A stretch of 64,000 bases of DNA from Hygrophila difformis (GCA_030278955.1 JAOANR010000004.1:61845686-61909685); one strand, 5' to 3'. Counted from the first letter of the stretch, positions 36,540 to 51,438 are shown. The notes: generated from the sequence alone by a model not told the origin. Numbers and translations: made by a program.

Positions 36540-36952
36540 GGAATAATCATGGATTGATTTGGTTTTTGATTATATATATACAATTGGGTTTTGTGTGTTA
36601 TTGTCAAACAAGGTTTGGTTTAGTGCAAAGTAGACGACAACCTCGAAAAATTAGAGGTTGTAGCATATTACTGTACAAATTTAATTTCTATATAGCGGTA
36701 GGAAATAGGAATGTGAGATGAAAGGTGGTGTGGAAGAATCAAGATGATCCGATGGACACATTCTCCTTTCAACCAAAAGGAATTCATCGCATTTTCCAAA
36801 CCCAAAACCCTTCCATCCTTGGTTGGGGAGACAGAGAGTATTCTTTACAGATTTAACACTAAACCAAACCCCAATCTCATTCTAATTATTTTGTTTTTCT
36901 TTTCCAAAATTCTAATTATTTTGTTGGTATAAATATTTCAAATATTATTATA

Positions 36953-37040
36953 CTAGTAAAATACAAAAAGGTTCACTTCTCAGTGCTCAACAACAGCTAG
37001 TAAAATACAAAAAGGTTCACTTCTGAGTGCTCAACAACAG
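36953..37040 (+). repeat. 44-bp tandem duplication beside the LINE
   Basis: Unit beginning CTAGTAAAATACAAAAAGG at 36953-36996 and again at 36997-37040, with one mismatch. It ends two bases before the LINE target duplication. Confidence 0.9.
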
Positions 37041-37092
37041 CTAACAATAATTTGGGCAAATTATTTGCTTGGAAAAACTTTCTCTCTCTAGG

Positions 37093-38682
37093 ATGGAAAG
37101 CGCTGTAAGTCCTTCTCCTCCTCCCGTTTTTGGTCATCTCCCTCCTTTCTCTCCGGCCATCCCTGTGCCTACTTCCCCAGATCCCTTTTACTTCGCTAGC
37201 GGTCCCGCCGTCTCTTTTAGGGACAAAGTGCTTGGTGGAAAATGCCCACCCCCTTGCCCTCTCATTGAAGAACCTGAAAGTGATAAATTGGTTACCCTAG
37301 AATTCCTCAACGGGGACCGATTGAAACCTTGCATCAATATTGATCCCAAGATCAGAGAGCGTCTCTGCAAACCGTTTGAGGATGGTCTCATCATTTCCAT
37401 CCTTGGCAAGAAAGTTGGATATATGGCCATGTTGGACAGAATTTCCAAGCTATGGAAAATCCCTGACCAATTTGAAATGATCGAAATGGGCGCTGGTTTT
37501 TTCTTAATCAAATTTGACAGAGAAGAAGATCGAACTAGAGTCCTTAAAGAAGGCCCTTGGATGATTTTTGACAGCTATTTGACAGTCCGGCCATGGCGTC
37601 CAAACTTCATTGCCAATGAGGAGACTCCTCAAAAAACAGTGGTATGGGCACGTTTTCCAGGTTTGAGTTTCGAATACTTTGATGAAGTCATTCTCATGAA
37701 GATGGCAGCTGGGCTTGGCTCTCCCGTTCGAGTTGATGCAATGACCAAAGGAGTAAACCGGGGAAGATATGCTAGGGTATGTGTTGAGATAGACTTGAAT
37801 CTTCCAGTTGTAACAAGTGTTTTCATTGGTGGACAATGGCAAAAGGTGGCTTACGAAGGCCTTCATCTATTGTGCTCAACCTGTCAAAGATTTGGGCATG
37901 CAAGCCGAAACTGTGATAACCGGCCGAGGGCAAAATCGCCGGAGACGACCGAAGTTACTGTGGGAAAGGAGGCTGTGACCAGTCAAGAGGTAGGACACCT
38001 TTCTCTGGAAGCAAAAAAGGGGTCTGTGGATTTTCCTAAACATGATGGCATCGAAAATATGGAGGTATGCAAATCAGTTTCAGGCCTGCAAACAAACACC
38101 AAAGTGGCAAGTGAGAGTACCAAGTCTGATACAAAAGACAAAGTCGTTGACTTCTGCCCTGCTGAACCTAGGCGAGAGTCAAAAAGTTTAGAGGATGGTG
38201 CAGACACTTTGGTTACTGTGAATACGCATGTGACCCCTATTATAATCCCTTCTCAACCTGAATCAGGCGAGTGGATTAAAGTTTCAAGAAAGAAGCCCAA
38301 CAAGGCTAAAAGCCCGAATTTACAAAGGGGAAAGGATTCTACACCGGCCCAAGACACTAGGCCCACCTTAAGGTCAATTAAATCCAAGGCCCAAGTTAAC
38401 AAGGCCCAGCGAGCACTAGGAGAAAGTACAACCAGAGTCAAGGCCCAGGCTAAAGACTATAATTCCCAACTTAACGATAGTCCAAACCTGGTTAAACGGC
38501 AAAGGGCATCGGTTGCAGAAGGAAACTCGACCAAAGCAAGGATGAATTCTTCGGACAAGGAATTGGATCAGCCTGAGACCTCGAAGGGAAAGATGAAGGA
38601 AAATATCAACCCTCAATTCGGGGTTTGTGCTGATTCGAAGTCTGGCGACCCCCCTGACGGGGATAATGCTATGGAAACATAA
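37093..38682 (+). CDS. LINE ORF1 (DUF4283 and zinc knuckle, gag-like)
   Basis: 529 codons from the ATG at 37093, intact. A DUF4283-type domain spans about residues 60-220 (LVTLEFLNGDRLKPCI, FFLIKFDREEDRTRVLKEGP, WARFPGLSFEYFD). A CCHC zinc knuckle (CSTCQRFGHASRNC) sits near residue 260. The rest is a polar, Lys/Ser-rich tail. In plant L1 elements ORF1 binds element RNA. ORF1 ends 42 bp before ORF2 begins, in another frame. Confidence 0.88.
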   Translation: MESAVSPSPPPVFGHLPPFSPAIPVPTSPDPFYFASGPAVSFRDKVLGGKCPPPCPLIEEPESDKLVTLEFLNGDRLKPCINIDPKIRERLCKPFEDGLIISILGKKVGYMAMLDRISKLWKIPDQFEMIEMGAGFFLIKFDREEDRTRVLKEGPWMIFDSYLTVRPWRPNFIANEETPQKTVVWARFPGLSFEYFDEVILMKMAAGLGSPVRVDAMTKGVNRGRYARVCVEIDLNLPVVTSVFIGGQWQKVAYEGLHLLCSTCQRFGHASRNCDNRPRAKSPETTEVTVGKEAVTSQEVGHLSLEAKKGSVDFPKHDGIENMEVCKSVSGLQTNTKVASESTKSDTKDKVVDFCPAEPRRESKSLEDGADTLVTVNTHVTPIIIPSQPESGEWIKVSRKKPNKAKSPNLQRGKDSTPAQDTRPTLRSIKSKAQVNKAQRALGESTTRVKAQAKDYNSQLNDSPNLVKRQRASVAEGNSTKARMNSSDKELDQPETSKGKMKENINPQFGVCADSKSGDPPDGDNAMET

Positions 38683-38724
38683 AGGTTTCTCGTCCTCCTC
38701 CCCCTTAAATTTGATTGTTTTTTT

Positions 38725-41700
38725 ATGGAATTCAACAATTTTAAGGTGTTAAGTTGGAATATTGGAGGTATAGTTGGTCGGAATACCCGGCGTGTTTTAC
38801 TAGATATTTTGAGGATGAATAATCCGGATGTGCTTATCATCCTTGAACCTCAGACTCCTTTTGTGCGCTCCCAAAATCTATTGCTTCGGGCAGGGTTTAT
38901 ACCCCTTTCTATTCAGGAAGCTACAGGTCGTTCGGGGGGGATTTGGATACTAGTTAGAAATGGCTTGTCTTGCCAAGCCCAAACTATTGATGAGAAGAAT
39001 CGACTTATAACGGTGAAATTGTCTACTGTCTCATGTACTTGGTTTATATCTGCTTTGTATGCTTCCCCGCAACACTCGGAAAGATGCCAGGATTGGATTA
39101 ATATTCGGGATATTTATCAAACTGTCCAAGATGCCGCTTGGATAGTGGTGGGGGACTCGAACCAGATTCTGCTAGAAGAGGACGTCCGTGGTGGAGTTTT
39201 TAATATGAATCGAGCGGAGGAACTCACTGATGTCTTGAATGATTGTGCTTTGGCTACTGTAAATACTCAAGGAAGCAAATTTACTTGGTCCAGACCAGTT
39301 GGTAATTCTCATCGGATATTTAAAAGGTTAGACAGGGCTGTTGGTAATCTGGATTGGATTTCTCTCTTTCCGGATGGATATGTCAAAGTTCTTCCGCGGG
39401 TTGGTTCGGATCACTGTCCGCTTATGCTTCATTGTGATCACGGCACTACACCTCCAAAACCGCCCTTCAGATGGGAGGCAGCTTGGACCCTCATGCCTGG
39501 TTATCACCAAGTGGTTGAGTCTTCCTGGATGAACAAGGCAGGCCACCTATCGGATAAACTAAAGCATACTTGTGCGGTTTCCTTACAATTTCAACATGCA
39601 AATGGTGGAAATATCAAATGGAGGAAATTCAAAATAATGAAGAGACTCGAAGGGATTGCCCGTACCCTTGAAAGAGTTGATTCCATACAACTACAAATTT
39701 TGGAAGATGAGTTGAGAAGAGAATATGATTCTATACTTGCACAGGAGGAACTCCACTGGTTCCAAAGGGCTCGTGACAAGTGGGTTCGTTATGGAGATAG
39801 AAATTCATCGTATTCCATGCCCGAGTTAAATGCAGACGTCATAGAGAAAGGCTTCATGGGATCTTCTTAGCTGATGGCAGTTGGTGTGACACGGCATCTG
39901 TCATTCGTGAACAGGCCAGGGATCATTTCAGAAATCTCTATGCTAGCCCTCCAACGATTGATTCTCAGGACAGGGACGTTTATTCCACTCCATTCCAATG
40001 GCCTCCCTTATCCCCCATTTCTCAACAGCAAGCTTCCTCATTACTGACTGCCATCTCTAGTGATGAAGTCACCAAGGTGATATCCCATATGAACGGCCTA
40101 GCGGCACCAGGGCCAGATGGATTTCATGCTCAGTTTTATAAACAATTCTGGAATATTGTTGGGATGGATGTAGAACAATTCATTCGAAAGGCCTTTGAGC
40201 AGAACAACTTTGATGCCGAGTATGCTAAGGCGTTTATTTGCTTGATTCCAAAGGTGGCTTGCCCGACCTCCTTTAAGGATTTTCGCCCCATTACTCTTTG
40301 TAATGTGGTCTACAAAATCCTCACCAAAGTGCTTGTCAACCGGTTCCGGCCTTTATTACAAGATTATATTTCTCCCAACCAAAGTGCTTTTCTGCCCGGG
40401 CGGGGTCCAGTCGATAATGCTATCGCGTTGCAAGAATTAGTTAGCCACTTGGCTGGGCATGGAAATAGGAAGCGGGCGATCATATTAAAAATAGATATCG
40501 CCAAAGCCTATGATAACGTCCGATGGGATTTCCTGGAACATTGCTTAATGGAAATGAATTTTCCTCAAGCTATTATTCAACTGATTATGCATTGTGTTAC
40601 CTCTCCCACCTATTCGGTGCTTTGGGAAGGTCATGTCCTGGATGCATTTACTCCCGGTAAAGGACTTCGCCAGGGAGATCCGATCTCCCCCTATTTGTTC
40701 CTCCTTGTTATGGAAAAATTCTCGGTGCTAATTCAATCCTTGGTGGAGAAAGTGTGCAGGCTATTCACAATGCATTACACGTGTTTGGCAAATCCTCTGG
40801 CTTGCTTATTAATCCTCAAAAGTCATCTGTCTACATTCCGAAAATAGTTCCTGGAGAGGATCGACAGTGGATTATTAATATGCTTCATATGCAAGCAGTG
40901 GACAATATTGATACCTACTTGGGATTTCCAATCTTGCAAGGGAGGAAGAGGTGCAAGGACTTTGCCACTATTCTGGAGAAAATGGATGCACGCCTAGATG
41001 GATGGGCTTGTAAACTTCTTAACAAGGCGGGTCGCCTCACCTTGTGCCGTGCGGTCTTAGCTGCCATACCTACATATCTCATGCAACTTCATTGGTTGCC
41101 AGAATATATTTGTGAGGCCATTGACAGAAGGATTAGCAAATTTCTTTGGAAGGATAGAAATGGTAAAGGGCTCCATCTAGTATCCTGGAAAGCTATTGCA
41201 CAACCGAAGAGGGCTGGAGGTCTTGGACTCCGTTGTGCTCGACGCATGAATGTGGCCTTATTGGGTAAACTTCTATGGGGACTTCTCCACTCCCAGACCA
41301 AGAGTTGGGTCCAATTGGTGGAAGGAACTCTCCCTGCTAATGAAGCCCTACTCAAGCCCCATAGAGTGGCTCGGTCTCATATTGGAAAAATTTTACAGAA
41401 AGTGGTGCCGCTGCTTAGGAATGGTTTCACATTCCGGCTAGGAGATGGCTCGGCCTCCCTTTGGTTTTCTGATTGGTGGAAAAATGATCAATTGGGTCCT
41501 CTTATGCCATACATTGCTACACACGATATGGAATTAAGAGTTAAAGATATTATTGAGGATAGAACTTGGAATTGGAATGGAGTTTACACCCCTGTCCCGG
41601 AGGACATCATCAAATCCATTAGCTCTTCCCCTCCCCCGGCTCTTCATCCCTTGGCCAGAGATATATGGGTATGGGCAGGGAGCTCTAATGGCATGTATAC

Positions 41701-42715
41701 CGTTCAATCTGCTTACAAATACCTCTCTAGTACAGAGGAGGTTTCTACTTGGAAATGGATTTGGAATGTCTCCATTCCAGAGAAATTCAGTTTCTTTCTG
41801 TGGCTGCTGGCTAAAGGGTCCTTGCCAATTAATCAATTGCGTTTCCACCGGAAGCTCGCCACTTCTCCCCTCTGTGGGCTATGTGGGGTTCGTAACGAGA
41901 CATGGAGCCACTGTCTCTTTTATTGCCCTTGGGCACATCAAGTTTGGAAGGCCTTGCGGCTGCTTCCTCCGGTCGACTGTGAGGACATCCCTCAAACAGA
42001 CGTTCTGGAATTTCTGCAAGGTATGTACCAGTGCTATGGGCCTGTATTCATTTGCACTTTATGGGTCATTTGGTTGGAAAGGAATGCTCGTATTTTCCGC
42101 GACAAACATCAATCTGTTTGGTACCTTCAAAGGAGCATCTATCGATTAGCACAGGATATTGAAAAGGCACGAATTCAATCACCTCACCCCAATATAGCCT
42201 CACGCCTGGTTAATTGGAATTCTAAAGGTGTGGATGGCATCATCATTCATGTTGACGGGAGTTCGATGGGCAATCCGGGGCGTTCGGGTTTTGGCTTTGT
42301 GATTAGAGATGCTTCGGGGCATTGGTTAAATGGAGGCTGTGGTTTTTTGGGCCATAATACCAACACTCTTGCTGAACTTCATGCCATGGCAGAAGGACTC
42401 CAGTCTGCTAGACAAATGGGATTTAATCAAGTTTGTTGTTACTCTGATTCTTTGATGGCTATTAATCTATTGGAAGGGATCAATGCTTGTCATCCCCTTG
42501 CTGCTCTTACTATGCGGATTGTGGACCTCAAGAATTCCTTTGAGAGGTGTGAGATTTTTCATATCCTTCGAGAAGGAAATAAGGTGGCGGACAACTTAGC
42601 TAAACATGGGGCCTCTAAAGATGCTTTCTTCACAACTTGGGCATTCCCGCCGGATTTTGTCATCGGGGAATTAGCGGCAGACGCTTCGGGCGTTTGGTTC
42701 CCTAGATTGGTTTAG
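38725..42715 (+). pseudogene. LINE ORF2 (endonuclease, reverse transcriptase, RNase H), broken
   Basis: The APE endonuclease spans 38725 to about 39440: VLSWNIGG, IILEPQTP, VVGDSNQIL and GSDHCPL carry the Asn, Glu, Asp/Asn and Asp/His catalytic positions. Near 39812 one base is missing and the frame stops at 39870; reading continues in another frame to the reverse transcriptase (PGPDGFHAQFYK, IDIAKAYDNVRW, GKGLRQGDPISPYLF). Near 40752 the frame changes again. The conserved segment that should carry the FADD catalytic aspartates is absent: sequence jumps from IQSLVEK to IHNALHVFGKSSG. The rest is open to 42715, with a zinc-binding RVT region (CGLCGVRNETWSHCLFYC) and RNase H (HVDGSSMGNPGRSG, ELHAMAEG, CYSDS, VADNLAKHG). 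Confidence 0.9.
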
Positions 42716-42947
42716 TTCCCTTATTTTCCTTTTGTTTTTTCCACTTGTTTTCCGGCTTCGGCTATTCCAAAAAAAAAAAACAATAATTTGGGCACATTAT
42801 TAGATATTCAATTTACAGGCCACTACCATTGGCCCAAAAAATTTCGGCCCATTACTTTAAGGCCCAAGTAATTTTTTGACAACAACAATGAAGCAGGCCC
42901 ATGGGAAAACCCATTACACACAGATACATTCTGTTGAAGAGATTATA

Positions 42948-43209
42948 CTTCCTCCTCATCTTATTCTTTTTTACATTTTCATTTTTCATGCAGTCCACAT
43001 ATTTTAAACCATCAATAACTCGAGTTCGGTATAGGTAAAATTTTAAAAGTTCGATATTTAAAAACAACACGACGAGATGAATATAACAAGATCTCATTTG
43101 ACTATATTTAAAACTTGTATAACTATCATAAATTTTAAGTGAAAGTTTACGTGTAAATAATACTCTATATACTATTCAAATGTAAAAAAAATTCAGATAT
43201 ACGGGGTAG
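42948..43209. mobile_element. Stowaway-like MITE, copy 5 (degraded ends)
   Basis: Starts CTTCCTCCTC after TA. The right end (ACGGGGTAG then TA) is decayed. The core survives as AACAAGATCTCATTTGACTA. Confidence 0.65.
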
Positions 43210-43482
43210 TAATATACTACATGGATAAAATTAAGCATCACCGAAAGGAATAAATACACACACTCACATGACTTGATATTACACAAAATAATGAAGACAT
43301 GTTTCATCTACAACCATTTTATAGACAACATTTAGGCTACCCCATTGTTGTTAGAACCTATATATAAAGGCACACCACATTCGTGTTTCTCTCTTTCCCA
43401 ATGTCCCAAAACATTCCTTGCTTCTGTCTGAAAACCGAAAGTGTGTCTTAAAAGTTATATGAGACAACCATACACAAAAATG

Positions 43483-43665
43483 AACCTTTTTTTTTTTTTT
43501 TCTTTGGCGTGTACCAGGTATCCCCAGTCAACATCGGGCCCAAGACGAATCACTCGAAGATCTGGTGGGCATTGAAAGGTTTTCTATCTCAAAGCAGAAT
43601 TCTACACACACAAAAGGCTCGAACCCCCAACATCACTCGGACCAACTGAGATTCCTAAATGCACC
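43483..43665 (-). mobile_element. SINE-like element of a second family
   Basis: Read on the minus strand it has CAGTTGGTCCGAG (A-box-like), GGTTCGAGCC (B-box) and a terminal poly(A), seen on the plus strand as about 19 T near 43484. The body differs from the SINE at 22708. Boundaries are approximate and no target duplication was identified. Confidence 0.5.
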
Positions 43666-43886
43666 TATCTTTTGCTCACTCACTCAAAATAAACACATAG
43701 AAAAGAAAAAAGATGTTTTTTTTTTTTATTTAAAAAAAAAGTAGTCGTAATCATAGTTATGCAGGGAAGACAATTAGACAAATACACCTGAAAATTAGAG
43801 TGGTTTGAAAGTGAAGTGGTGGCAAATCTGTACTGTGTTACTGTTTCCTAACTTTTCGCACAGCCACACATGTTTCTATCAAATTA

Positions 43887-44160
43887 CTCCCTCCGTACCA
43901 TATTTATCTTCTTACTTTCCGTTTTTGGATGTCCCACATTTATCTTCCTACCTCAAAAAGGGAATTTTTTTTTTACTAAAATGTCCCTACATGTCCATAT
44001 ATTTACAGAAAAACCAATTCTTAATTTTACTAACAATTGCACTACAAGACAAAAAGAGAAAAATTTACCCCTCAAAAAGTATACATGAAAATAATAAAAT
44101 ACAACTTTCTTAAACTCCGTATCTACAGTGTCGAAGAAGATAAATATGGGACGGAGGGAG
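43887..44160. mobile_element. Stowaway-like MITE of a different subfamily
   Basis: TA-flanked, with long inverted ends CTCCCTCCGTACCATATTTA and its inverse ending GGGACGGAGGGAG. It does not contain the AGATCTCACTTGACTA core found in the other copies. The 102-codon frame across it is a by-product of AT-rich sequence. Confidence 0.82.
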
Positions 44161-45416
44161 TACTTAATTTCTCTCTGTACTCTGCCCTTATTAGCTACTC
44201 CGTATTCACTACAGTAATTTTATATATATATGTAATGGTTTTCCTAAATATGGACAATAAACGTCCTGAATTGGGGTAATACAGGAATAATTGGAACTAA
44301 TGAGAATGTTCTCGTCGCCAAAATTGATGTGTTTACATGCATGTTAAGGATTCACTAACCGTGCTTTCACTACAATTATCAAATTTATAAGTTTTTTTCT
44401 CAATTTATTAAATTTAATCACTATTTAATAGAATAAATTTATTATTATAGTTATAAAGTATTTCGTTTTCTTATATTATGCACATATTTTTCCCCCGTCT
44501 CTTATGTTACACGAACAGATGCAGTAATTAGTGACAACACATATATAGAGAGATTTATAATGAACTTTCTCATCTGAAACATTTTTTTTAAAAAAAAATT
44601 AATTGAATTTTCTAGAACCATAGTGCATATACGAATCATGAATGTGACCTATCAATGATATTATCTCAACATTTCATGTGATCTCCACTCTCAAATTAAT
44701 TTCTTTTTTTTTTTTTAAAAAAAACATAAAATCAAATAATTTTTTTCTGTTCATTTTCATTTTCTTTTTTTAATCGACGATATAAAGTTAATATCACATC
44801 TAATTACATAAAAGGAAAAACACAAAAAGAAAAAAACATCAATTAATACATTAATGTGAAAATAAGGTTTTTATTTTTATTATTATTATTTTTAATTTAA
44901 CAACATATACAAATGCATATAACTAAGGAATAAGCTATGAAATTCTTAATTCATGTGATGAGAGATATACACTTTGTATATGCATGTGCAAGAGAAAATA
45001 TTGCGTGGCCGGGGGAATTGTTCAATGTTCATAAGCGTGCAGTGCAGGTGGAGGGGAGCTTCCATCTTTGACAAATACTGGCCACTGATTTTTGTGCACA
45101 ATTCTATGTTATCCACAAAATGATGACATGATTTCCAGATCTTTTTGAATTGATTAAATCCAATCCCATAAAACATACATGCGAACCGACTATATGTTGA
45201 TATCCAACATCTTGGATATGATGTGTCCATAAAACTATCTTATATGGGTTGGGAGCAACTCTATCTATCACCAATTAATTTAGGCGTGAGCCTTGCATCC
45301 ATTGATTTCTACACTATATAATAATATTTCCGATCGACTAATCTCTCTCTATATAGATATAGATATACATATAGATGCACACAACAATTCAACTGTTGAT
45401 AAAAGGGAGGGATAAG

Positions 45417-45500
45417 TGGGTTGGGTAAGAAATCAAACCTTCAACCCTTAGGTTGGAAGACAGAGACTTGACCATTTAGGTAAGTCTCCAACGCATAATT
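45417..45500 (-). mobile_element. SINE fragment (5' half)
   Basis: On the minus strand GAGACTTACCTAAATGGTCAAG and GTTGAAGGTTTGATTTC match the head of the SINE at 51827 (GGGACTTACCCTAGTGGTCAAG and GGAGGTTCGATCCC), with decay in the B box. The 3' half is missing. Confidence 0.65.
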
Positions 45501-45792
45501 AATCTTATTGTTGAGGGATTCCCTTTTGTATATATAAAATAAAAATAAAAATTATACTATAGTAGAGTAAGCTAAGCATATATGCACCTCCTGGATCGTG
45601 TAGTATTCATCCCATGCACCTTTGTGGAGTCAACCGGCGGCCTGTATATAATTATGGCAGTTTTTTGTTACTAATTGACTATATTACACCCATATATTCA
45701 ATAAATGGGATCGATCGTGTTTAAAGAAAGTTGAATTAATAATAAATCTTGTATTGAAATAGCTGCGCCGTGCCGTGCCGTGATTTATATTT

Positions 45793-46050
45793 CCTCCGTT
45801 TTTGTGATAGTGCAACAAATACCCAATGCACGCAGTCCAATACATATTTTGAATCATTAATAACTTAAGTTCGGTATGTGTAAAAATTTTAAAAGTTTGA
45901 TATTTAAAAACTACATGACGAGACGAATCCAACAAGATCTCACTTGACTATATTTTTTCTTTTATAACTATGATAAAAATTAGAGTCAAACTCGAACAAT
46001 AAATAGTAACAAATAGTACTTTGTTGCACTATCACAAAAACGAAGGGAGG
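45793..46050. mobile_element. Stowaway-like MITE, copy 6
   Basis: Long inverted ends: CCTCCGTTTTTGTGATAGTG and the inverse CACTATCACAAAAACGAAGG. Core AACAAGATCTCACTTGACTA present. It lies about 120 bp upstream of the ABRE pair of the CYP707A promoter. Confidence 0.82.
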
Positions 46051-46170
46051 TAGTACTATCTTTCTTTAATTTCGCTGTTGTGCTCTACTACATGTTGTGA
46101 TTGATTGGTCGGGATGTACGTAAATATATAATCACAGAGTATGAAGCTGACCGTACCAAGCTGCTGAGAT

Positions 46171-46187
46171 CCACGTGTCACGTGTGG
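46171..46187 (+). promoter_or_regulatory. Double G-box/ABRE in the CYP707A promoter
   Basis: CCACGTGTCACGTGTGG contains two overlapping CACGTG cores and two ACGTGT(C/G) ABRE motifs, the binding sites of ABF/AREB bZIP factors. It lies about 525 bp upstream of the ATG. Paired ABREs are the usual requirement for abscisic acid induction, and CYP707A genes are known to be ABA-induced, so this could be a feedback element. Confidence 0.65.
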
Positions 46188-46530
46188 GCCCTTTACTGGC
46201 TTTAATTTTACTTTGGATTTGTTGACGGCGTGTGTATCACCCCGTTATTAACTCGACTTAATTACAGTTGCGATCCCATCCTAGCTAGCTATATGAATAT
46301 CGTCTTCGTCTTCGTCTGTGCGTTTATATTAGTTGGTTCAAGATCGTATTTGATATATACTCGTAGCTATTGGAAATGCAGGATGTTTACCGACCCAGTA
46401 GTCTTTGTTGTAATTGGGCGGCATTGGGAAATGGCAATGGTGGTAAGATTTATTAGTGGGTGGTCCAAATAAAATCAACATTTCTTCATGTGCTGTGTAT
46501 TAATTGAATCTGTCACATGATGATAGCCTC

Positions 46531-46538
46531 TATATAAA
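46531..46538 (+). promoter_or_regulatory. TATA box of CYP707A
   Basis: TATATAAA, about 180 bp upstream of the ATG at 46710, leaving a leader of roughly 150 bp that is rich in CTCCCT. Confidence 0.6.
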
Positions 46539-46709
46539 GCAATGTAACCCTCTTCTTCCCTTATTATATTCCCCAATAAAATTAAACACAAGAAGCGCCT
46601 GCACGCACTTACACGTACACACTTATACCTCTCCCTCTCCCTCTCCATCTCCCTCCCTGCTATCATCATCATCATCACATTATTACATAATAAAAAGTAA
46701 TATTATTAC

Positions 46710-49352
<2,643 letters not shown>

Positions 49353-51190
49353 TTAGCCTGAATTACAAAATAATTAATTGTACTAAATCTATATATGTAA
49401 TGTCAATTATTAGGCGGTAGAAACATAGGAAACCCTATTGAAAACCCCTGTGTCTGTTTTTGTTGTACCAAGGGTCAATATCAGTAATGAATTTTCATGT
49501 TACTAGTATATATACATAGTATCAGATCATCTTTATTTTTCATTTTAGTGGGTGATGTTAGTGGTCAATGAGTAGGAAATTAATTTGATGAGGTTTTCTA
49601 GTAATGAAATAACGTCATTGTATTTTTTGTAATCTGCATATATTATAGTATGTTATATATTTTATATATTTATCAGGAATCAGTATTTAAGTTTAGTTAT
49701 GCAATTTATTCGTGTTTCATTCAATTACACGATTTGATGCAATGTTCCACAGACGATCACTTGGAAAGGTCGTTCTTTGAATTTACCTTTTCAATATATT
49801 TAATTAATACACGTCAAGAAAGATTGCAATGAAAATGACAAAAAGCACGTCCTATCTATTTGACTATTTATATAATACTAATAATTAGTAAAATGACAGA
49901 TAATTGGATCAATTAATAATTTAGTTAGAAGCCATATAGTGTTATACAGAAAATATTGTACAAGTACTAAATTGTAATAGAAGGATCATGGATTAGTGGT
50001 ATATATATATATATATATACATGTATATACAACTATCTTTATATATATGTACCCTGTATGTTCAATTTTAATGTAATAATTAGATACATGCATGTAAATT
50101 AATCCATCATCAAGGTTTCTTCCTTCTAATCTGCATTATAACAATGAATAATATAGTGTCGGAACAATTAACATCAGTATAATTTTTGGCCTTTTGCGTG
50201 TATATATTCACACCCCATGAATAGGTCAATGTATAGCTAGGGTTGGGATCTCTCTCACTCTAAATAAATTTCATGTACAAATTTAGTGTTTAAGTAATAA
50301 CATACTCATTGATATTTTAGCAGCTTTATCCAGTATTAATATGTAATGTTTTACTATATAATTATCATTCTCTTCATCACTACTTTCCTTTTCATTTTCC
50401 TTCATTTTCTTTAATTTAAAAGAAAAAAATGTCATATCATGGACAAATCAGACATATACTACCTCCGTTCTTTTTTAAATGCACATTTTGACTTTCGTCA
50501 CTGTTCATTAAGTAGCTTTGACTTGACTTTTTAATATAATTATATAAAATAAAATATAGTTAAGTGAGATCTTGTTGGATTCGTCTAATCGCATAGATTT
50601 AGAATATCAAAATTTCACAATTTTTATTTGTATGCAATTTGAGTTGTGAAGCATTAAAAATATGTATTAGATTACGTGAAATGTGGGTATGTAACATTTA
50701 AAAAGGAACAGATGAAGTATCATGTAAAAAAAAAGAAGCGAAAGTGTTGATTAAAAGAAGTGACGAGTATGTATTTGATTTAATTTGTACATATATGTTG
50801 GAGTACTTTTTAAGACATTAGATGTGTAATTATTGTCAGTTCACGTGATGGCCGGCGTCAGGACATTATGGGTCGACGTCCTTGTAATAATAATTCCATA
50901 CTTACTTTTGTGATAAATTTTTTTTTTTTGGAAGAGTACTTTTGTGATAATTGAATGTGTATATTTATAAATTGAGGGGTGTAGAAAATTACAGAAATGA
51001 AAATGCCATGAGCCATGAGGCAACAGGAACCCTATATATAAAGTGCAGAGGTTTTCCGGTGGGTCCTTTGAAAACCCCATAATCCTATTATGATGTTCAT
51101 ATATTTTTGCCCCTTCACCACCGTTACCTGACGTTTCAACAGTGACATGTTTTATATTCCTACCGCTACATATATCCACTTTAATTTCTA
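49353..51190 (+). other. CYP707A 3' UTR and AT-rich intergenic DNA
   Basis: No supportable gene. Contains an AT microsatellite near 50000-50020 and one MITE. The minus-strand frame at 50841-51197 has no recognisable content. Confidence 0.5.
50459..50718. mobile_element. Stowaway-like MITE, copy 7 (degraded right end)
   Basis: Left end CTACCTCCGTTC; right end AGGAACAGATGAAG. Core in reverse orientation (AGTTAAGTGAGATCTTGTTG). About 75-80% similar by eye to copy 4. Confidence 0.72.
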
Positions 51191-51194
51191 GTTT

Positions 51195-51438
51195 CATGAA
51201 TCTTAAAAATAAGATGGATCTAGGGTTTCAACTTAAAATCAATTGGTAGTAGGTAGAATGGCTCATGTCCATATAAACAGGGCATAACCCCAACATATAA
51301 CCGACGTGGGACTTTTAACACCTCTCCTCGAGATGATATTCATCTCGGAAATAACGAGATACCCAGATGAGTACCCATGACTCTGATACCATGTTAGAAA
51401 TAAGATGGCCTACGGCTTCAACCTAAAACTAATTGGAA
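51195..51438 (-). mobile_element. TRIM relic
   Basis: A segment with AATAAGATGG, GGGTTTCAACTTAAAATCAATTGG and an ACTTTTAACA end (about 51195-51320) is followed by about 70 bp ending CTCTGATACCA and then TGTTAGAAATAAGATGG with CGGCTTCAACCTAAAACTAATTGG (51392-51438). On the minus strand the CTCTGATACCA segment is the initiator-Met primer site TGGTATCAGAG, directly after an LTR ending CTAACA. So this is a short-LTR element with one LTR cut off by the LINE relic next to it. Confidence 0.6.

Larger units (their letters stand above)
37059..42778 (+). mobile_element. Full-length L1-type LINE with 16-bp target duplication
   Basis: The direct repeat AACAATAATTTGGGCA at 37043-37058 and 42779-42794 brackets ORF1, ORF2 and a short poly(A) end. 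That gives about 5.7 kb inserted by target-primed reverse transcription. The element carries frame lesions and a deleted catalytic segment, described in the ORF entries, so it cannot move on its own. Confidence 0.92.
42795..46170 (+). other. Intergenic region upstream of CYP707A
   Basis: No supportable gene. A cluster of GGCCCA motifs (about 42833-42902) follows the LINE. Three MITEs, one SINE-like element and one SINE fragment are listed separately; the remainder is AT-rich. Confidence 0.5.

Noticed and set aside
35912..36607. 231-codon minus-strand frame opposite nitrite reductase exon 4
   Set aside because: A shadow of G/C-rich coding sequence on the other strand; Ser/Pro-rich with no domain.
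43805..44279. Overlapping small frames near 43.8-44.3 kb
   Set aside because: They run across a Stowaway-like MITE and its inverted repeats.
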